Assembly: GCF_006716785.1 (NCBI RefSeq)
Contig: NZ_VFPQ01000001.1
Span: 4,030,001 to 4,094,000 of the forward strand
DNA from: Thermopolyspora flexuosa
GTDB taxonomy: Bacteria; Actinomycetota; Actinomycetes; Streptosporangiales; Streptosporangiaceae
Reading direction: 5' to 3'
DNA length: 64,000 bases
Shown: piece by piece, positions 44,045 through 52,875 of the stretch
Numbering within the stretch: the stretch's first letter is position 1
How the letters are laid out: the number at the start of each line of letters is the position of its first letter
The notes under the pieces: generated by a model
What the model saw: the letters and a program-made list of their open reading frames with translations, nothing else
Told to the model about the DNA's origin: nothing
The model's database searches: none
Program-made: the position numbers and the translations under genes

Positions 44045-44060
44045 GTCAACATATGCTGAC
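44045..44060. promoter_or_regulatory. Palindromic operator 2 of the HTH/Clp-N operon
   Basis: GTCAACATATGCTGAC, the same sequence with one change, 27 bp away centre to centre, about 2.6 helical turns. Confidence 0.68.
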
Positions 44061-44368
44061 GCACCGCCTGCCTCGCTCCTGGGCCGGGATCGCGCGGCCG
44101 CCGCCTGGGTAAGCGCACCCCCGGTGGCCGCCACGGCGACCTCGGCCCACCGGCCGCCCTCCGCCCGGCATCGATTCCACGGAGTGGGCCCCTCCTCAGA
44201 ACATCGGGCCGTTCACCCTGGGTCCCCCCTGCTCAAGGCCAAGTGCCCGGCTCGTGCGGAGGCGCGGTGCCACCTCACCGAAACGGGCGTCACCCACCCG
44301 CGCCCGTACGGCGGGTGCCCGCCAAGGCGGCCGTGCCGTAACCGGGAACGCGCGAACCGCCTCGCGGC
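44061..44368. other. 308-bp region between HTH operators and ADH gene end
   Basis: No gene is visible. It contains the hairpin at 44295-44317 and one CCGTACGG octamer in the hairpin loop region (44304-44311). Confidence 0.5.
44295..44317 (-). terminator. Hairpin after the Zn alcohol dehydrogenase gene
   Basis: CACCCGC (44295-44301) pairs with GCGGGTG (44311-44317), about 50 bp past the stop of the dehydrogenase gene. Confidence 0.45.
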
Positions 44369-45406
44369 CTACCTGGTGAGGACCACCTTCAACGCCCCGG
44401 TGTCCTGGGCGTTGGCGAACGTCTCGTACGCGGCCTCCATCTCCTCCAGCGCGAAGCGGTGGGTGATGAACGCCGTGGGGTCGAGACGGCCCGCGGCGAT
44501 CATGTCGAGCAGCGTCGGGGTGGAGTAGGTGTCCACCAGGCCCGTGGTGATCGTGACGTTCTTGATCCACAGGTCCTCGAGGTGCAGCGTGGCGGGCTTG
44601 CCGTGCACGCCGACGTTCGCCACCCGGCCGCCGGGCCGTACCAGGCGGGTGCACAGCTCGAACGTCTCCGGCACGCCGACCGCCTCGATCGCGGTGTCCG
44701 CGCCGAGCCCGCCGGTGAGCTCGGCGACCGCCGCGGCGGCGTCGTCACCCGGGCCGACGACCACGTCGGCGCCGAAGCGCTTGGCCGCCTCCAGCCGGGC
44801 CGGGGCCAGGTCGACGGCGACGATGTGGCTCGGGGTGAACAGCCGCGCCGAGAGGATCGCGGAGAGCCCGATCGGGCCGGCGCCCACGACCACCACGGTG
44901 TCGCCCGGGCCCACCTTGCCGTTGAGCACGCCGACCTCGTACGAGGTGGGCAGGATGTCGGCGAGCATGAGCGCGGACTCGTCGGCGACCCCCTCCGGGA
45001 GCTTGTAGGTGGAGGTGTCGGCGAACGGCACGCGCAGGTACTCGGCCTGCGTGCCGTCGACCCGGTGGCCGAGGATCCATCCGCCACCGCCGAGGCACTG
45101 CCCGAACATGCCGATCCGGCAGTACCGGCACCGGCCGCACGCGGTGATGCACGACACCAGCACCCGGTCGCCCTCCGCGATCGTGCGTACCGCGGCGCCG
45201 GTGCGCACGACGGTACCGACCGCCTCGTGGCCCAGGATCCGCCCCGGCTCGACCGTCGGCACGTCCCCCTTGAGGATGTGCAGGTCCGTGCCGCAGATCG
45301 TCACCGCCCGCACCTCGACGATCGCGTCGGTGTCGTCGATGATCTCCGGATCCGGAACCTCCTGCCAGGACCGGTTGCCCGGCCCCTGGTACACCATCGC
45401 CTTCAT
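44369..45406 (-). CDS. Zn-dependent alcohol dehydrogenase
   Basis: A medium-chain dehydrogenase of 345 residues. Catalytic zinc ligands are in CGTDLHILKGDVP and GHEAVG. The structural site is CGRCRYCRIGMFGQC, with four Cys. The Rossmann motif is GAGPIGLSAI. It belongs to the broad alcohol/formaldehyde/threonine dehydrogenase group and is not of the mycofactocin type seen near 12-17 kb, since the NDMA-ADH sequence around the structural zinc is absent. GGAGGACGC precedes the ATG. A stable hairpin lies 31-55 bp upstream of the start. Confidence 0.9.
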   Translation of the reverse strand: MKAMVYQGPGNRSWQEVPDPEIIDDTDAIVEVRAVTICGTDLHILKGDVPTVEPGRILGHEAVGTVVRTGAAVRTIAEGDRVLVSCITACGRCRYCRIGMFGQCLGGGGWILGHRVDGTQAEYLRVPFADTSTYKLPEGVADESALMLADILPTSYEVGVLNGKVGPGDTVVVVGAGPIGLSAILSARLFTPSHIVAVDLAPARLEAAKRFGADVVVGPGDDAAAAVAELTGGLGADTAIEAVGVPETFELCTRLVRPGGRVANVGVHGKPATLHLEDLWIKNVTITTGLVDTYSTPTLLDMIAAGRLDPTAFITHRFALEEMEAAYETFANAQDTGALKVVLTR

Positions 45407-45436
45407 GCGTCCTCCTCCGGTTCCGCTGGGCTCTTA

Positions 45437-45461
45437 CGAGGGGCGGTTCCACCGTCCCTCG
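45437..45461. terminator. Hairpin upstream of the Zn alcohol dehydrogenase gene
   Basis: An 11-bp stem with one G-T pair: CGAGGGGCGGT (45437-45447) with ACCGTCCCTCG (45451-45461) and a 3-nt loop. It could end the methyltransferase transcript (stop at 45680) or lie in the leader of the dehydrogenase mRNA. Confidence 0.45.
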
Positions 45462-45679
45462 GGCGAGCCCGCCCCACCCAGTGGCGGAAGGCCCCTCCTG
45501 CGCAGCCCTTCGTCACTCGATGCGCACGTGGCCGACGCGGGCGCGCTGAAGGAAAGGTGGATCCGGTACCGCCGGACGGCATGGTCAAACCCGTCCGGCA
45601 CCGGAGGACGGCCGCGGTGCCCTGCCGTACGGCCGGCCGCGCGGTCGCCGCGCCGTACGGTCTGCCCGGTTCGGCGGGG

Positions 45680-46492
45680 TCAGGAGCCGGGGAGGATGCC
45701 GATGCCCGCGAAGCCGTCCACGCCGGGGAGGGGCGGCAGGGCGAGGGGTTCGTCCTCGAGCCACTCCCGGGTGGCGACCACGCCCGGCGGCACGAGCTCG
45801 AAGCCGTCGAAGAAGCGCAGCACCTGCTCGCGGGTGCGCGGGGTCGGCATGCCGGTACCGGTGCCCTGGTAGACGGCGCGGCCCTCGTCCACCTTCCGCT
45901 CGTCGAGGTCACCGCTGGTCAGGTGGGTGATGGCGAGCGCGCTGCCGGGCACGAGCCGATCCCGCAGCGTGGTCACGATGCGCTCGGCGTGCTCCTGCTC
46001 GGGGACGAAGTGCAGGACGGCGAGCAGCAGCACCGCCACCGGCTTGGCGAAGTCGAGGTGGCCGGTGACCTCCGGGTTGTCGAGGATCGTCGCCGGCTCG
46101 CGCAGGTCGCCGTCGACCACGATCGTCTGCCGGTTGTCGGCGAGCAGGGCCCGGCCGTGCACGAGCACGATCGGATCGTTGTCGACGTAGACGACGCGGG
46201 AGTCCGGGGCGACCGAGAGCGCCACCTCGTGCACGTTCTCCTGGGTGGGCAGTCCGGCGCCGATGTCGAGGAACTGGCGGATGCCGCGCTCGGCCAGGAG
46301 CGTGACCGCGCGCTTGAGGAAGCGCCGGTTCTCCCGCACGCCCTCCCTGACGTTCGGCGCGAGCTGGAGCAGCTTCTCCGCCGCCGCCCGGTCCGCGGCG
46401 AAGTTGTCCTTACCGCCCAGCAGGTAGTCGTAGATCCGTGCCGCGCTCGGAACCGTGGGGTCGATCCCGGGTGGCGCCTTTTCCTCGCTCAT
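45680..46492 (-). CDS. SAM-dependent methyltransferase (DUF574/Methyltransf_19 type)
   Basis: A 270-residue protein of the actinomycete-specific family with PSAARIYDYLLGGKDNFAADR near the N-terminus and FLDIGAGLPTQENVHEVA as the SAM-binding motif, then VVYVDNDPIVLVHGRALL and the late AITHLTSGD. Family members are very numerous in actinomycetes and mostly uncharacterised. The start is the ATG at 46492; an in-frame TTG three codons earlier is possible. It is divergent from the TauD gene, with an inverted repeat 40 bp upstream. Confidence 0.9.
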   Translation of the reverse strand: MSEEKAPPGIDPTVPSAARIYDYLLGGKDNFAADRAAAEKLLQLAPNVREGVRENRRFLKRAVTLLAERGIRQFLDIGAGLPTQENVHEVALSVAPDSRVVYVDNDPIVLVHGRALLADNRQTIVVDGDLREPATILDNPEVTGHLDFAKPVAVLLLAVLHFVPEQEHAERIVTTLRDRLVPGSALAITHLTSGDLDERKVDEGRAVYQGTGTGMPTPRTREQVLRFFDGFELVPPGVVATREWLEDEPLALPPLPGVDGFAGIGILPGS

Positions 46493-46531
46493 CTCGTCCA
46501 ACTTTCCAGGGCGGTCACATCTGGTTGATCA

Positions 46532-46544
46532 CCAACATAGTTGG
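46532..46544. promoter_or_regulatory. Inverted repeat between methyltransferase and TauD genes
   Basis: CCAAC-ATA-GTTGG, perfect 5-bp arms, 40 bp before the methyltransferase ATG, beside a TGATCA element. Confidence 0.35.
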
Positions 46545-46650
46545 ATTGATCGCCCACCGCAGGACAATCGCCGAGCGGGCTCGCCGTACCGGGCGGACGG
46601 CCTCGCTCCCTCGGATGGCCACGGGTCGCGGCGAAGGGCTTCCCGGGCAA

Positions 46651-46675
46651 ATTTCCGTCTTATACAGTAGGAAAT
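46651..46675. promoter_or_regulatory. Inverted repeat in the TauD promoter region
   Basis: ATTTCC (46651-46656) and GGAAAT (46670-46675) with a 13-bp AT-rich spacer, about 90 bp before the TauD start. It lies in the most AT-rich stretch of this area and may be an operator or promoter element. Confidence 0.4.
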
Positions 46676-46766
46676 ACAGGTTTATTGCCGCCGTCCGGCG
46701 GGCCACGCCGCCGGGGCGTACCGGAGATCCACCGTCCGCCCACCACCCGCGAGGAGGGGACGCAGC

Positions 46767-47672
46767 ATGTCCAGTGATTCCCGGTTCGAGATCCGGAAGA
46801 TCGGCGGGCGAATCGGGGCCGAGGTCGTCGGCGTCGACGTGCGCGACCTGTCCGACACCGCCTTCGCCGAGATCAAGGCCGCGCTGCTGGAGCACAAGGT
46901 GCTCGGCTTCCGCGGCCAGGAGCTGACGGACGAGGACCAGATCGCCTTCGCCGCCCGGTTCGGCCCGCTCACCGGGGCGCACCCCACGGTGCCGTCGGTG
47001 GCGGGCAGACCGGAGGTGCTCGCCGTGGACGCGGAGCAGGGCATCCGCTCCAACCACTGGCACACCGACGTCACCTTCATCCGCACGCCGCCGAGCATCA
47101 CCACGCTGCGCGCGCTCGTCATCCCCCCGTACGGCGGGCACACGCTGGTCGCCAACGCCGCCACGGCGTACCGGGACCTGCCGCGGGAGCTGCGCGAGTT
47201 CGCCGACCGGCTGTGGGCGGTGCACACCAACGACAACGACTACATCCGCCCGGCCCGCAACGCGAAGGGCGAGGCGTACCGCAAGGTCTTCACCTCGCGG
47301 GTGTGGAAGACCGCGCACCCGGTGGTCCGGGTGCACCCCGAGAGCGGGGAACGCGGCCTGTTCGTCAACGGGTTCGCCCAGAGCATCGTCGGCCTGAACC
47401 TCCGGGAGAGCCAGGCCATCCTGCAGATCTTCCAGTCGTACGTCGTCCGTCCCGAGAACGTGTTCCGCTGGACCTGGTCGCCGGGCGACCTGCTGGTCTT
47501 CGACAACCGGATCACCCAGCACTACGCCCCGGACGACTACGACGACCTGCCGCGCAAACTCCACCGGGTGACCGTGGCCGGCGACGTCCCGGTCGGCGTG
47601 GACGGCCGGACGAGCCACATCATCGAGGGCGACGACGCCGCCCACTTCACCCCGGCCGCGGGCGCGGCCTGA
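46767..47672 (+). CDS. TauD/TfdA family 2-oxoglutarate-dependent dioxygenase
   Basis: A 301-residue Fe(II)/2-oxoglutarate oxygenase. The Fe ligands are His and Asp in NHWHTDVTF and a distal His, probably in RKLHRVTVAGD; the 2-oxoglutarate region is around TWSPGDLLVFDNRITQHYA. Family members attack taurine, other sulfonates, alkylsulfates or aryloxyalkanoates. The neighbouring MetX/MetY genes make a sulfur-scavenging role plausible, but that is inference. GAGGAGGGG precedes the ATG. It stands alone on the plus strand, divergent from the methyltransferase. Confidence 0.9.
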   Translation: MSSDSRFEIRKIGGRIGAEVVGVDVRDLSDTAFAEIKAALLEHKVLGFRGQELTDEDQIAFAARFGPLTGAHPTVPSVAGRPEVLAVDAEQGIRSNHWHTDVTFIRTPPSITTLRALVIPPYGGHTLVANAATAYRDLPRELREFADRLWAVHTNDNDYIRPARNAKGEAYRKVFTSRVWKTAHPVVRVHPESGERGLFVNGFAQSIVGLNLRESQAILQIFQSYVVRPENVFRWTWSPGDLLVFDNRITQHYAPDDYDDLPRKLHRVTVAGDVPVGVDGRTSHIIEGDDAAHFTPAAGAA

Positions 47673-47877
47673 GGCGGCCGATCCGGGCATCGAGCCCCGG
47701 CCCCGGCGGACGCCGACGCCGCTTTCCCCGCCGGCTCTCCGACAGCGCGCCGAACGCGGCGCACCGGCCGCGAGGCGCCCGCTCATCCTCGGCTGATCAC
47801 CCGTGCCCGCCGTACGGCCGGGCGAGGGACGCGGCCGCCCGGGCTCGGACGGCCCGGGCGGCGATCCGCAAGGGCGG

Positions 47878-48360
47878 CTACTGGAGGCCGCCGCGCACGG
47901 AGGTGATGCGCTGGGTGTTGAAGCCGAGCCAGTGCATCCGGCCGACGTAGCGCGCGTGCTCGACCTTGATGCACCGGTCCATGATCACGGTGACGCCGCC
48001 CTCCTCGGCGATCCGCGCCGCCTCCTCGTTCACCACGCCGAACTGGCCCCACAGGGCGCGGGCGCCGATCCGTACGGCCTCGCGGGCGATGCCGGGCAGC
48101 GCGTCCGGGGCGCGGAACACGTTCACCACGTCCACCGGCTCGGGCACCTCGAGCAGGCTCGGGTAGCTGGTCTCCCCCAGGATCTCGGTCTCCCGGGGGT
48201 TGACCGGGATCACCCGGTAGCCGTGCCGCTGGAGGTAGTAGCCGACGAAGTTGCTCGCCCGCAGCTCGTTCTTGGACAGCCCCACGATCGCGATCGTCTT
48301 CGCGGTGTGGAGGACGCGCTGGATGGTGAGCGGGTCCTGGTAGCGCGCGAGATCGGTCAT
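47878..48360 (-). CDS. CoA-binding domain protein (YccU-like)
   Basis: A small Rossmann-fold protein of 160 residues with TIAIVGLSKNELRASNFVGYYLQ, the CoA-binding motif, and a C-terminal IMDRCIKVEHARY, typical of the YccU/CoA_binding_2 family. Function in the cell is not established. The ATG overlaps the MetY stop as ATGA. Its constant pairing with MetY in actinomycetes would fit a role in sulfur or acyl-CoA handling, which is inference. Confidence 0.88.
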   Translation of the reverse strand: MTDLARYQDPLTIQRVLHTAKTIAIVGLSKNELRASNFVGYYLQRHGYRVIPVNPRETEILGETSYPSLLEVPEPVDVVNVFRAPDALPGIAREAVRIGARALWGQFGVVNEEAARIAEEGGVTVIMDRCIKVEHARYVGRMHWLGFNTQRITSVRGGLQ

Positions 48361-49697
48361 GCCGCCCCCGCCTTCTCCTCCTCGAGCACCGCGGCGACGC
48401 GGGCGAACCCCTGTTCCAGATCCCAGATGAGGTCGTCGACGGACTCGATGCCGACCGACAGCCGCACCGACCCCGGCCCGACGCCGGCCGCCCGCAGCTC
48501 GTCGTCGCTGAGCTGCCGGTGGGTGGTGCTCGCCGGGTGGATGACGAGGCTCTTGGCGTCGCCGACGTTCGCCAGGTGCGACCACAGGGTGAGGCCGGAG
48601 ATGAAGCTCTGCCCGCCCTTGCGGCCGCCCGCGCAGTCGAACGAGAACACCGCCCCGGCACCGCGCGGCAGGTACTTCTCCACCAGCGGCCGGTACCTGC
48701 TGTCCGGCAGGCCAGGGTAGGTGACGTTGGAGGCCAGCTCGTGTTCCTGCAGGTACCGCGCGACCGCGAGCGCGTTCTGCACGTGCCGCTCCATGCGCAG
48801 CGACAGCGTCTCCAGCCCCTGCAGCAGCAGGAACGCGTTGAACGGCGAGAGCGCGCCGCCCAGGTCACGCAGGGTCTCGGCGCGCAGCTTCATCAGGAAG
48901 CCGTACATGCCGAACGTCTCGTGGAACTTCAGCCCGTGGTAGGCGGGCGAGGGCTCCGCGATCACCGGGTAGCGCCCGTTCGACCAGTCGAACGTTCCAC
49001 TGTCGACCACGACGCCGCCGAGGGTGGTGCCGTGGCCGCCGATGAACTTGGTCGCCGAGTGGATCACGATGTCCGCGCCCCACTCGATCGGGCGGCACAG
49101 GTACGGCGTGGCGAACGTGTTGTCCACGATCAGCGGTGCCTCGTGCTCGTGCGCGATCGCCGCCACGGTCTCGATGTCGAGCACGTTCCCGGCGGGGTTG
49201 CCGATCGTCTCGCCGTAGAACGCCTTGGTGTTCGGCCGCACCGCCTTGCGCCAGGCCTCCGGGTCGTCGGGGTCGACCCAGGTGAGCTCCACGCTCATCT
49301 TGCCGAGCAGGTGCTTGAGCTGGTTCACCGTACCGCCGTAGAGCGCGGCGGACGCGACCACGTGGTCGCCCGGGCGCAGCAGGGTGAAGAACACAGCCGC
49401 CTGCGCGGCGATGCCGCTGGCGAACGCGACCGCGCCGCAGCCGCCCTCGAGGTTCGCCACCCGCTCCTCGAACACGGCGACGGTCGGGTTCATGATGCGG
49501 GAGTAGGTGTTGCCGTACTCCTGCAGGTTGAAGTAGGCCGCCGCGGACTCCGGATCCTCGAAGACGTAGCTCGTGGTCTGGAAGATCGGTACGGCACGGG
49601 CGCCGGTGTTCGGGTCGGGCCGTTGCCCGGCGTGCACCTGCCGGGTCTCGAACCCGAACTCCCGCGCCTCCTCTGTACGGGGGAACCGGTCGGTCAC
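48357..49697 (-). CDS. metY: O-acetylhomoserine sulfhydrylase (MetY-type)
   Basis: A PLP enzyme of the Cys/Met metabolism family, 446 residues, longer than cystathionine gamma-synthase and of MetY length. It has [36 protein letters not shown], the PLP-lysine region [15 protein letters not shown] and the C-terminal [16 protein letters not shown]. It replaces the acetyl group of O-acetylhomoserine with sulfide to make homocysteine. The GTG at 49697 follows GAGGACT. Only 17 bp separate it from metX, which makes its substrate. Confidence 0.93.
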   Translation of the reverse strand: MTDRFPRTEEAREFGFETRQVHAGQRPDPNTGARAVPIFQTTSYVFEDPESAAAYFNLQEYGNTYSRIMNPTVAVFEERVANLEGGCGAVAFASGIAAQAAVFFTLLRPGDHVVASAALYGGTVNQLKHLLGKMSVELTWVDPDDPEAWRKAVRPNTKAFYGETIGNPAGNVLDIETVAAIAHEHEAPLIVDNTFATPYLCRPIEWGADIVIHSATKFIGGHGTTLGGVVVDSGTFDWSNGRYPVIAEPSPAYHGLKFHETFGMYGFLMKLRAETLRDLGGALSPFNAFLLLQGLETLSLRMERHVQNALAVARYLQEHELASNVTYPGLPDSRYRPLVEKYLPRGAGAVFSFDCAGGRKGGQSFISGLTLWSHLANVGDAKSLVIHPASTTHRQLSDDELRAAGVGPGSVRLSVGIESVDDLIWDLEQGFARVAAVLEEEKAGAA

Positions 49698-49714
49698 AGT
49701 CCTCTTCCTCGACG

Positions 49715-50926
49715 TCAGTCGGCCCCGGCCTCGGCCAGGAACCGCTGGATGATGGGCGTCTGTCGCGCTTCCTCGAGCAGGAAGCAGTCGTGACCGTACG
49801 GCGCGTCGATCACATGCAGTTCGACCGGCTTGCCGAGGGCACGCAGCGCCCGCTCGATTTCCTCGGACGCGGAGGGAGGGTACAACCAGTCGGAGCTGAA
49901 GGCGATGAGCAGGGTCCGCGCACGGACCGGCTCGAGGGCCCGCTCCAGCGACCCGCCGCCGTGCTGCCGCGCCAGGTCGAAGTAGGTGAGCGCGCGCGAC
50001 AGGTACAGGTAGGTGTTGGCGTCGAAGCGCTTGACGAACGAGCCGGCCTGGTGGCGCAGGTAGTTCTCCACCTGGAACTCCGGCTCGGTGATCGTGTAGC
50101 GGATGTCGTCGGAGAACTGCAGCCGGCGGCCGAACTTGCCCTCCAGCGCGACCGCGGACAGGTAGGTGATGTGGCCCACCATCCGGGCCACGCCCATGCC
50201 GGCGTCGGGCGCCCGGCCCGTGCCGTAGTAGCGGCCGCCCTGCCAGGCCGGATCCCGCATGATCGCCTCACGCGCGATCGCGTTCCACGCCACCCCCTGC
50301 GGGTGGAGCGCGTGCGTGCTGGCGATCACCACGATCGAGTCGACCTCGTCGGGGTAGCTGACCGCCCACTCCAGGGCCTGCATGCCGCCGAGCGAGCCCC
50401 CGGCGACCGCGGCGAGCCGTTCGATGCCCAGCGCCCGCAGGAACGCCCGCTGCGTCCGCACCATGTCGGCGACCGTGATCACGGGGAAGTCCGGCCCGTA
50501 CGGCTCGCCGGTCTCCGGGTTGATCGACGACGGCCCGGTCGTGCCGCGGCAGCCGCCGAGCAGGTTGGTGCAGACGACGAAGTAGCGGTCGGTGTCGAAG
50601 GCCTTGCCGGGACCGATCATCCCGTCCCACCAGCCGAGCCCCTTGTTGCGCGCGCCGTCCCGCTCCTCGGCGCCGAACCCGTCACGGGTGCCCGCCTCGG
50701 GCGGCGTCTTGGCGATGCCGGCGGCGTGGGCGTCGCCGCTGAGCGCGTGGCACACCAGGATCACGTTGTCGCGCAGCGGCGACAGGGTGCCGTAGGTCTC
50801 GTAGGCGACACGCACGGGGTACAGCTCGCGGCCGCAGTCGAGGGGGATCGGCTCCGGCAGGTCGAGGTACCGGGTCTCCACCACGCCGACACTGCCGGGT
50901 GCGACCGTCGGTACTGAGTGTGACAT
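49715..50926 (-). CDS. metX: Homoserine O-acetyltransferase
   Basis: An alpha/beta-hydrolase-fold acyltransferase of 403 residues. The nucleophile Ser is in GGSLGGMQALEWA and the catalytic His in YGHDCFLLE. LVCHALSGDAHAAG and GCRGTTGPSSINPETG match the MetX family. It makes O-acetylhomoserine from homoserine and acetyl-CoA, the first step of direct sulfhydrylation. It is the first gene of metX-metY-CoA-binding, divergent from the OsmC gene with 80 bp between; that gap is too short for a known SAM riboswitch and I see none. Confidence 0.95.
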   Translation of the reverse strand: MSHSVPTVAPGSVGVVETRYLDLPEPIPLDCGRELYPVRVAYETYGTLSPLRDNVILVCHALSGDAHAAGIAKTPPEAGTRDGFGAEERDGARNKGLGWWDGMIGPGKAFDTDRYFVVCTNLLGGCRGTTGPSSINPETGEPYGPDFPVITVADMVRTQRAFLRALGIERLAAVAGGSLGGMQALEWAVSYPDEVDSIVVIASTHALHPQGVAWNAIAREAIMRDPAWQGGRYYGTGRAPDAGMGVARMVGHITYLSAVALEGKFGRRLQFSDDIRYTITEPEFQVENYLRHQAGSFVKRFDANTYLYLSRALTYFDLARQHGGGSLERALEPVRARTLLIAFSSDWLYPPSASEEIERALRALGKPVELHVIDAPYGHDCFLLEEARQTPIIQRFLAEAGAD

Positions 50927-51006
50927 GGGGCCATGCTAGCCGCCGCCTTCCGTATATGGTCAAATACCTAGCGGCAAACCTGGGATTTAGGCAAAGGACG
51001 GATCTC

Positions 51007-51558
51007 ATGACGACCACGGTCGACAACGGTGTGAACGTCAAGCACCTGCTCGACGCCCGCGAGGCCCTGAAGCAGCAGCCGGAGGCCGCCCAGTTCGTCT
51101 GGAAGGCGAAGTCCAAGTGGGAGCGGGGCGTCAACACCACCATCACCGTCAAGGAGTTCTACGGCCTCGGTGAGGACCGGGAGCACAAGAGCGAGTCGGT
51201 GTTCAAGGCCGACCACCCCGAGGTCTTCGGGGCCGAGGACGACGGCATCACCCCGATCGAGTACCTCCTCGTCGGCCTGGCGAGCTGCCTGACCGCCGGC
51301 ATCGCCTCCGTCGCGCAGAACCGCGGCATCCAGCTCCGCTCGGTGGAGGCCACCGTCGAGGGCCGCCACGACATCCGGGGTATCCTCGGTGCCGACCCCG
51401 ACGTCCGGAACGGCTACAACGACATCAAGGTCACGTTCCACATCGACGCCGACGCCTCCCGCGAGGACATCGAGGCCCTGGTGGCCCAGTCCCAGAAGCG
51501 TTCGGCCGTGTTCGACGCCCTCACCAACCCGACGGACGTCACCGTCGAAGTCGCCTGA
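51007..51558 (+). CDS. OsmC family protein
   Basis: A 183-residue OsmC-fold protein. The core is ITPIEYLLVGLASCLTAGIA, with Cys94 as the likely peroxidatic residue. The second Cys of classical OsmC/Ohr enzymes (often in VEC or HCP) is absent, since the strand reads SVEATVEGRHD. It may therefore be a one-Cys type or a thiol-binding variant. AAAGGA lies before the ATG. It is followed by a FAD oxidoreductase with no intergenic space. Confidence 0.88.
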   Translation: MTTTVDNGVNVKHLLDAREALKQQPEAAQFVWKAKSKWERGVNTTITVKEFYGLGEDREHKSESVFKADHPEVFGAEDDGITPIEYLLVGLASCLTAGIASVAQNRGIQLRSVEATVEGRHDIRGILGADPDVRNGYNDIKVTFHIDADASREDIEALVAQSQKRSAVFDALTNPTDVTVEVA

Positions 51559-51569
51559 AAGGTCCGGCC

Positions 51570-52814
51570 ATCAGCGAGCAAGTCACCACGGTCGTCATCG
51601 GGGCCGGCCATGCCGGCCTCGCGGCGAGCCACTTCCTGAGCGAACGGTCGATCGACCACGTCGTGCTCGAACGCGGTGAGGTGGCGAACTCCTGGCGGAG
51701 GGAGCGCTGGGACTCCCTCCGCCTCCTCACCCCGAACTGGCAGAGCCGCCTGCCGGGCTTCCACTACGACGGCCCGGACCCGGACGGCTACATGTCCATG
51801 CCCGAGGTGATCAAGTTCATCGAGGGCTTCGCCGCGTTCACCCGCGCCCCCGTCCGCACCGGCGTGAACGTCACCTCGGTACGGCGCGGCGACGACGGCT
51901 ACCACCTCACCACGAGCGACGGCGAGTTCCGCGCCCGCACGGTGGTGCTGGCGAGCGGCGCCTGCAACCGGCCGAACGTGCCCGGGCTCAGCGAGGGCGT
52001 GCCGCCGGAGATCGTGCAGATCACCCCGTTCGACTACCGCGGGCCCGACGCGCTTCCCGAGGGCGGCGTGCTCGTGGTCGGCGCGTCCGCGACCGGCGTG
52101 CAGCTCGCCGCCGAGCTGCAGCGGTCCGGCCGCCAGGTGATCCTCTCGGTGGGCGAGCACGTACGGCTGCCGCGCGTCTACCGCGGCCGCGACGTGCTGT
52201 GGTGGATGGACCACTCGGGCGTGTGGGACCAGCGGTACGACGAGATCGACGACCTCACCCGGGCCCGCCGCCTGCCCTCCCCCCAGCTCGTCGGCACCCC
52301 CGAGCGGGTGACGCTCGACCTCAACGCGCTCACCGCCATGGGGGTCGAGCTGGTGGGCCGCTGGGCCGCGGTGCGCGACGGCGTCGCGCTGTTCTCCGGC
52401 GGCCTGCGCAACATGTTCACGCTCGCGGACCTCAAGATGAACCGCCTGCTCAACACCTTCGACGAGTGGGCGCGCGAGACCGGCCGCGACGACGAGGTCG
52501 ACGCCCCCGAGCGCTTCGAGCCCACCCGGGTCCCGTCGTCCGCCCGCCTGCGCATCGACCTGCGCAGCGGCGAGATCCGCACGGTCCTGTGGGCCACCGG
52601 CTTCCGCCCCGACTACTCCTGGCTCCACGTACCGGTCGTCGACGACAAGGGCCACCTCCGCCACGACGGCGGCGTGGTCGCCGACAGCCCCGGCCTGTAC
52701 GCCCTGGGCCTCCCCGTCCTGCGCCGCCGCAGGTCAACCTTCATCAACGGCATCGAGTCCGACGCCCGCGAGGTCATCGACCACCTCGCCGGGCATCTGG
52801 ACCACGCCGCGTGA
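51570..52814 (+). CDS. FAD-dependent oxidoreductase (FMO/thioredoxin-reductase-like), non-ATG start
   Basis: About 414 residues if it begins at the ATC at 51570. The N-terminus then reads ISEQVTTVVIGAGHAGLAA, including the FAD-binding GxGxxG, with GAAAGG 7 nt upstream. A CTG at 51555 overlapping the OsmC stop as CTGA is the alternative. The first standard start in frame, GTG 51663, would remove the FAD motif. A second dinucleotide motif, VLVVGASATGVQLAAEL, and a late GLYALGLPVLRRRRSTFINGIESDA follow. It probably uses NAD(P)H to reduce a small molecule or oxygenate a substrate. It is co-transcribed with the OsmC gene. Confidence 0.85.
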   Translation: MSEQVTTVVIGAGHAGLAASHFLSERSIDHVVLERGEVANSWRRERWDSLRLLTPNWQSRLPGFHYDGPDPDGYMSMPEVIKFIEGFAAFTRAPVRTGVNVTSVRRGDDGYHLTTSDGEFRARTVVLASGACNRPNVPGLSEGVPPEIVQITPFDYRGPDALPEGGVLVVGASATGVQLAAELQRSGRQVILSVGEHVRLPRVYRGRDVLWWMDHSGVWDQRYDEIDDLTRARRLPSPQLVGTPERVTLDLNALTAMGVELVGRWAAVRDGVALFSGGLRNMFTLADLKMNRLLNTFDEWARETGRDDEVDAPERFEPTRVPSSARLRIDLRSGEIRTVLWATGFRPDYSWLHVPVVDDKGHLRHDGGVVADSPGLYALGLPVLRRRRSTFINGIESDAREVIDHLAGHLDHAA

Positions 52815-52845
52815 CGCCGTCCGGCGTACCCGCGGAGCCACGCGA

Positions 52846-52875
52846 AAGCCGGCCCAGCCGATCCTGGGCCGGCTT
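52846..52875 (+). terminator. Terminator of the OsmC-oxidoreductase operon
   Basis: A 12-bp perfect stem, AAGCCGGCCCAG (52846-52857) with CTGGGCCGGCTT (52864-52875), 31 bp after the stop, 6-nt loop. Confidence 0.75.

Noticed and set aside
50927-51006. Possible SAM or other methionine riboswitch before metX
   Set aside because: The gap to the divergent OsmC gene is only 80 bp and shows no structured leader long enough for a known SAM riboswitch.
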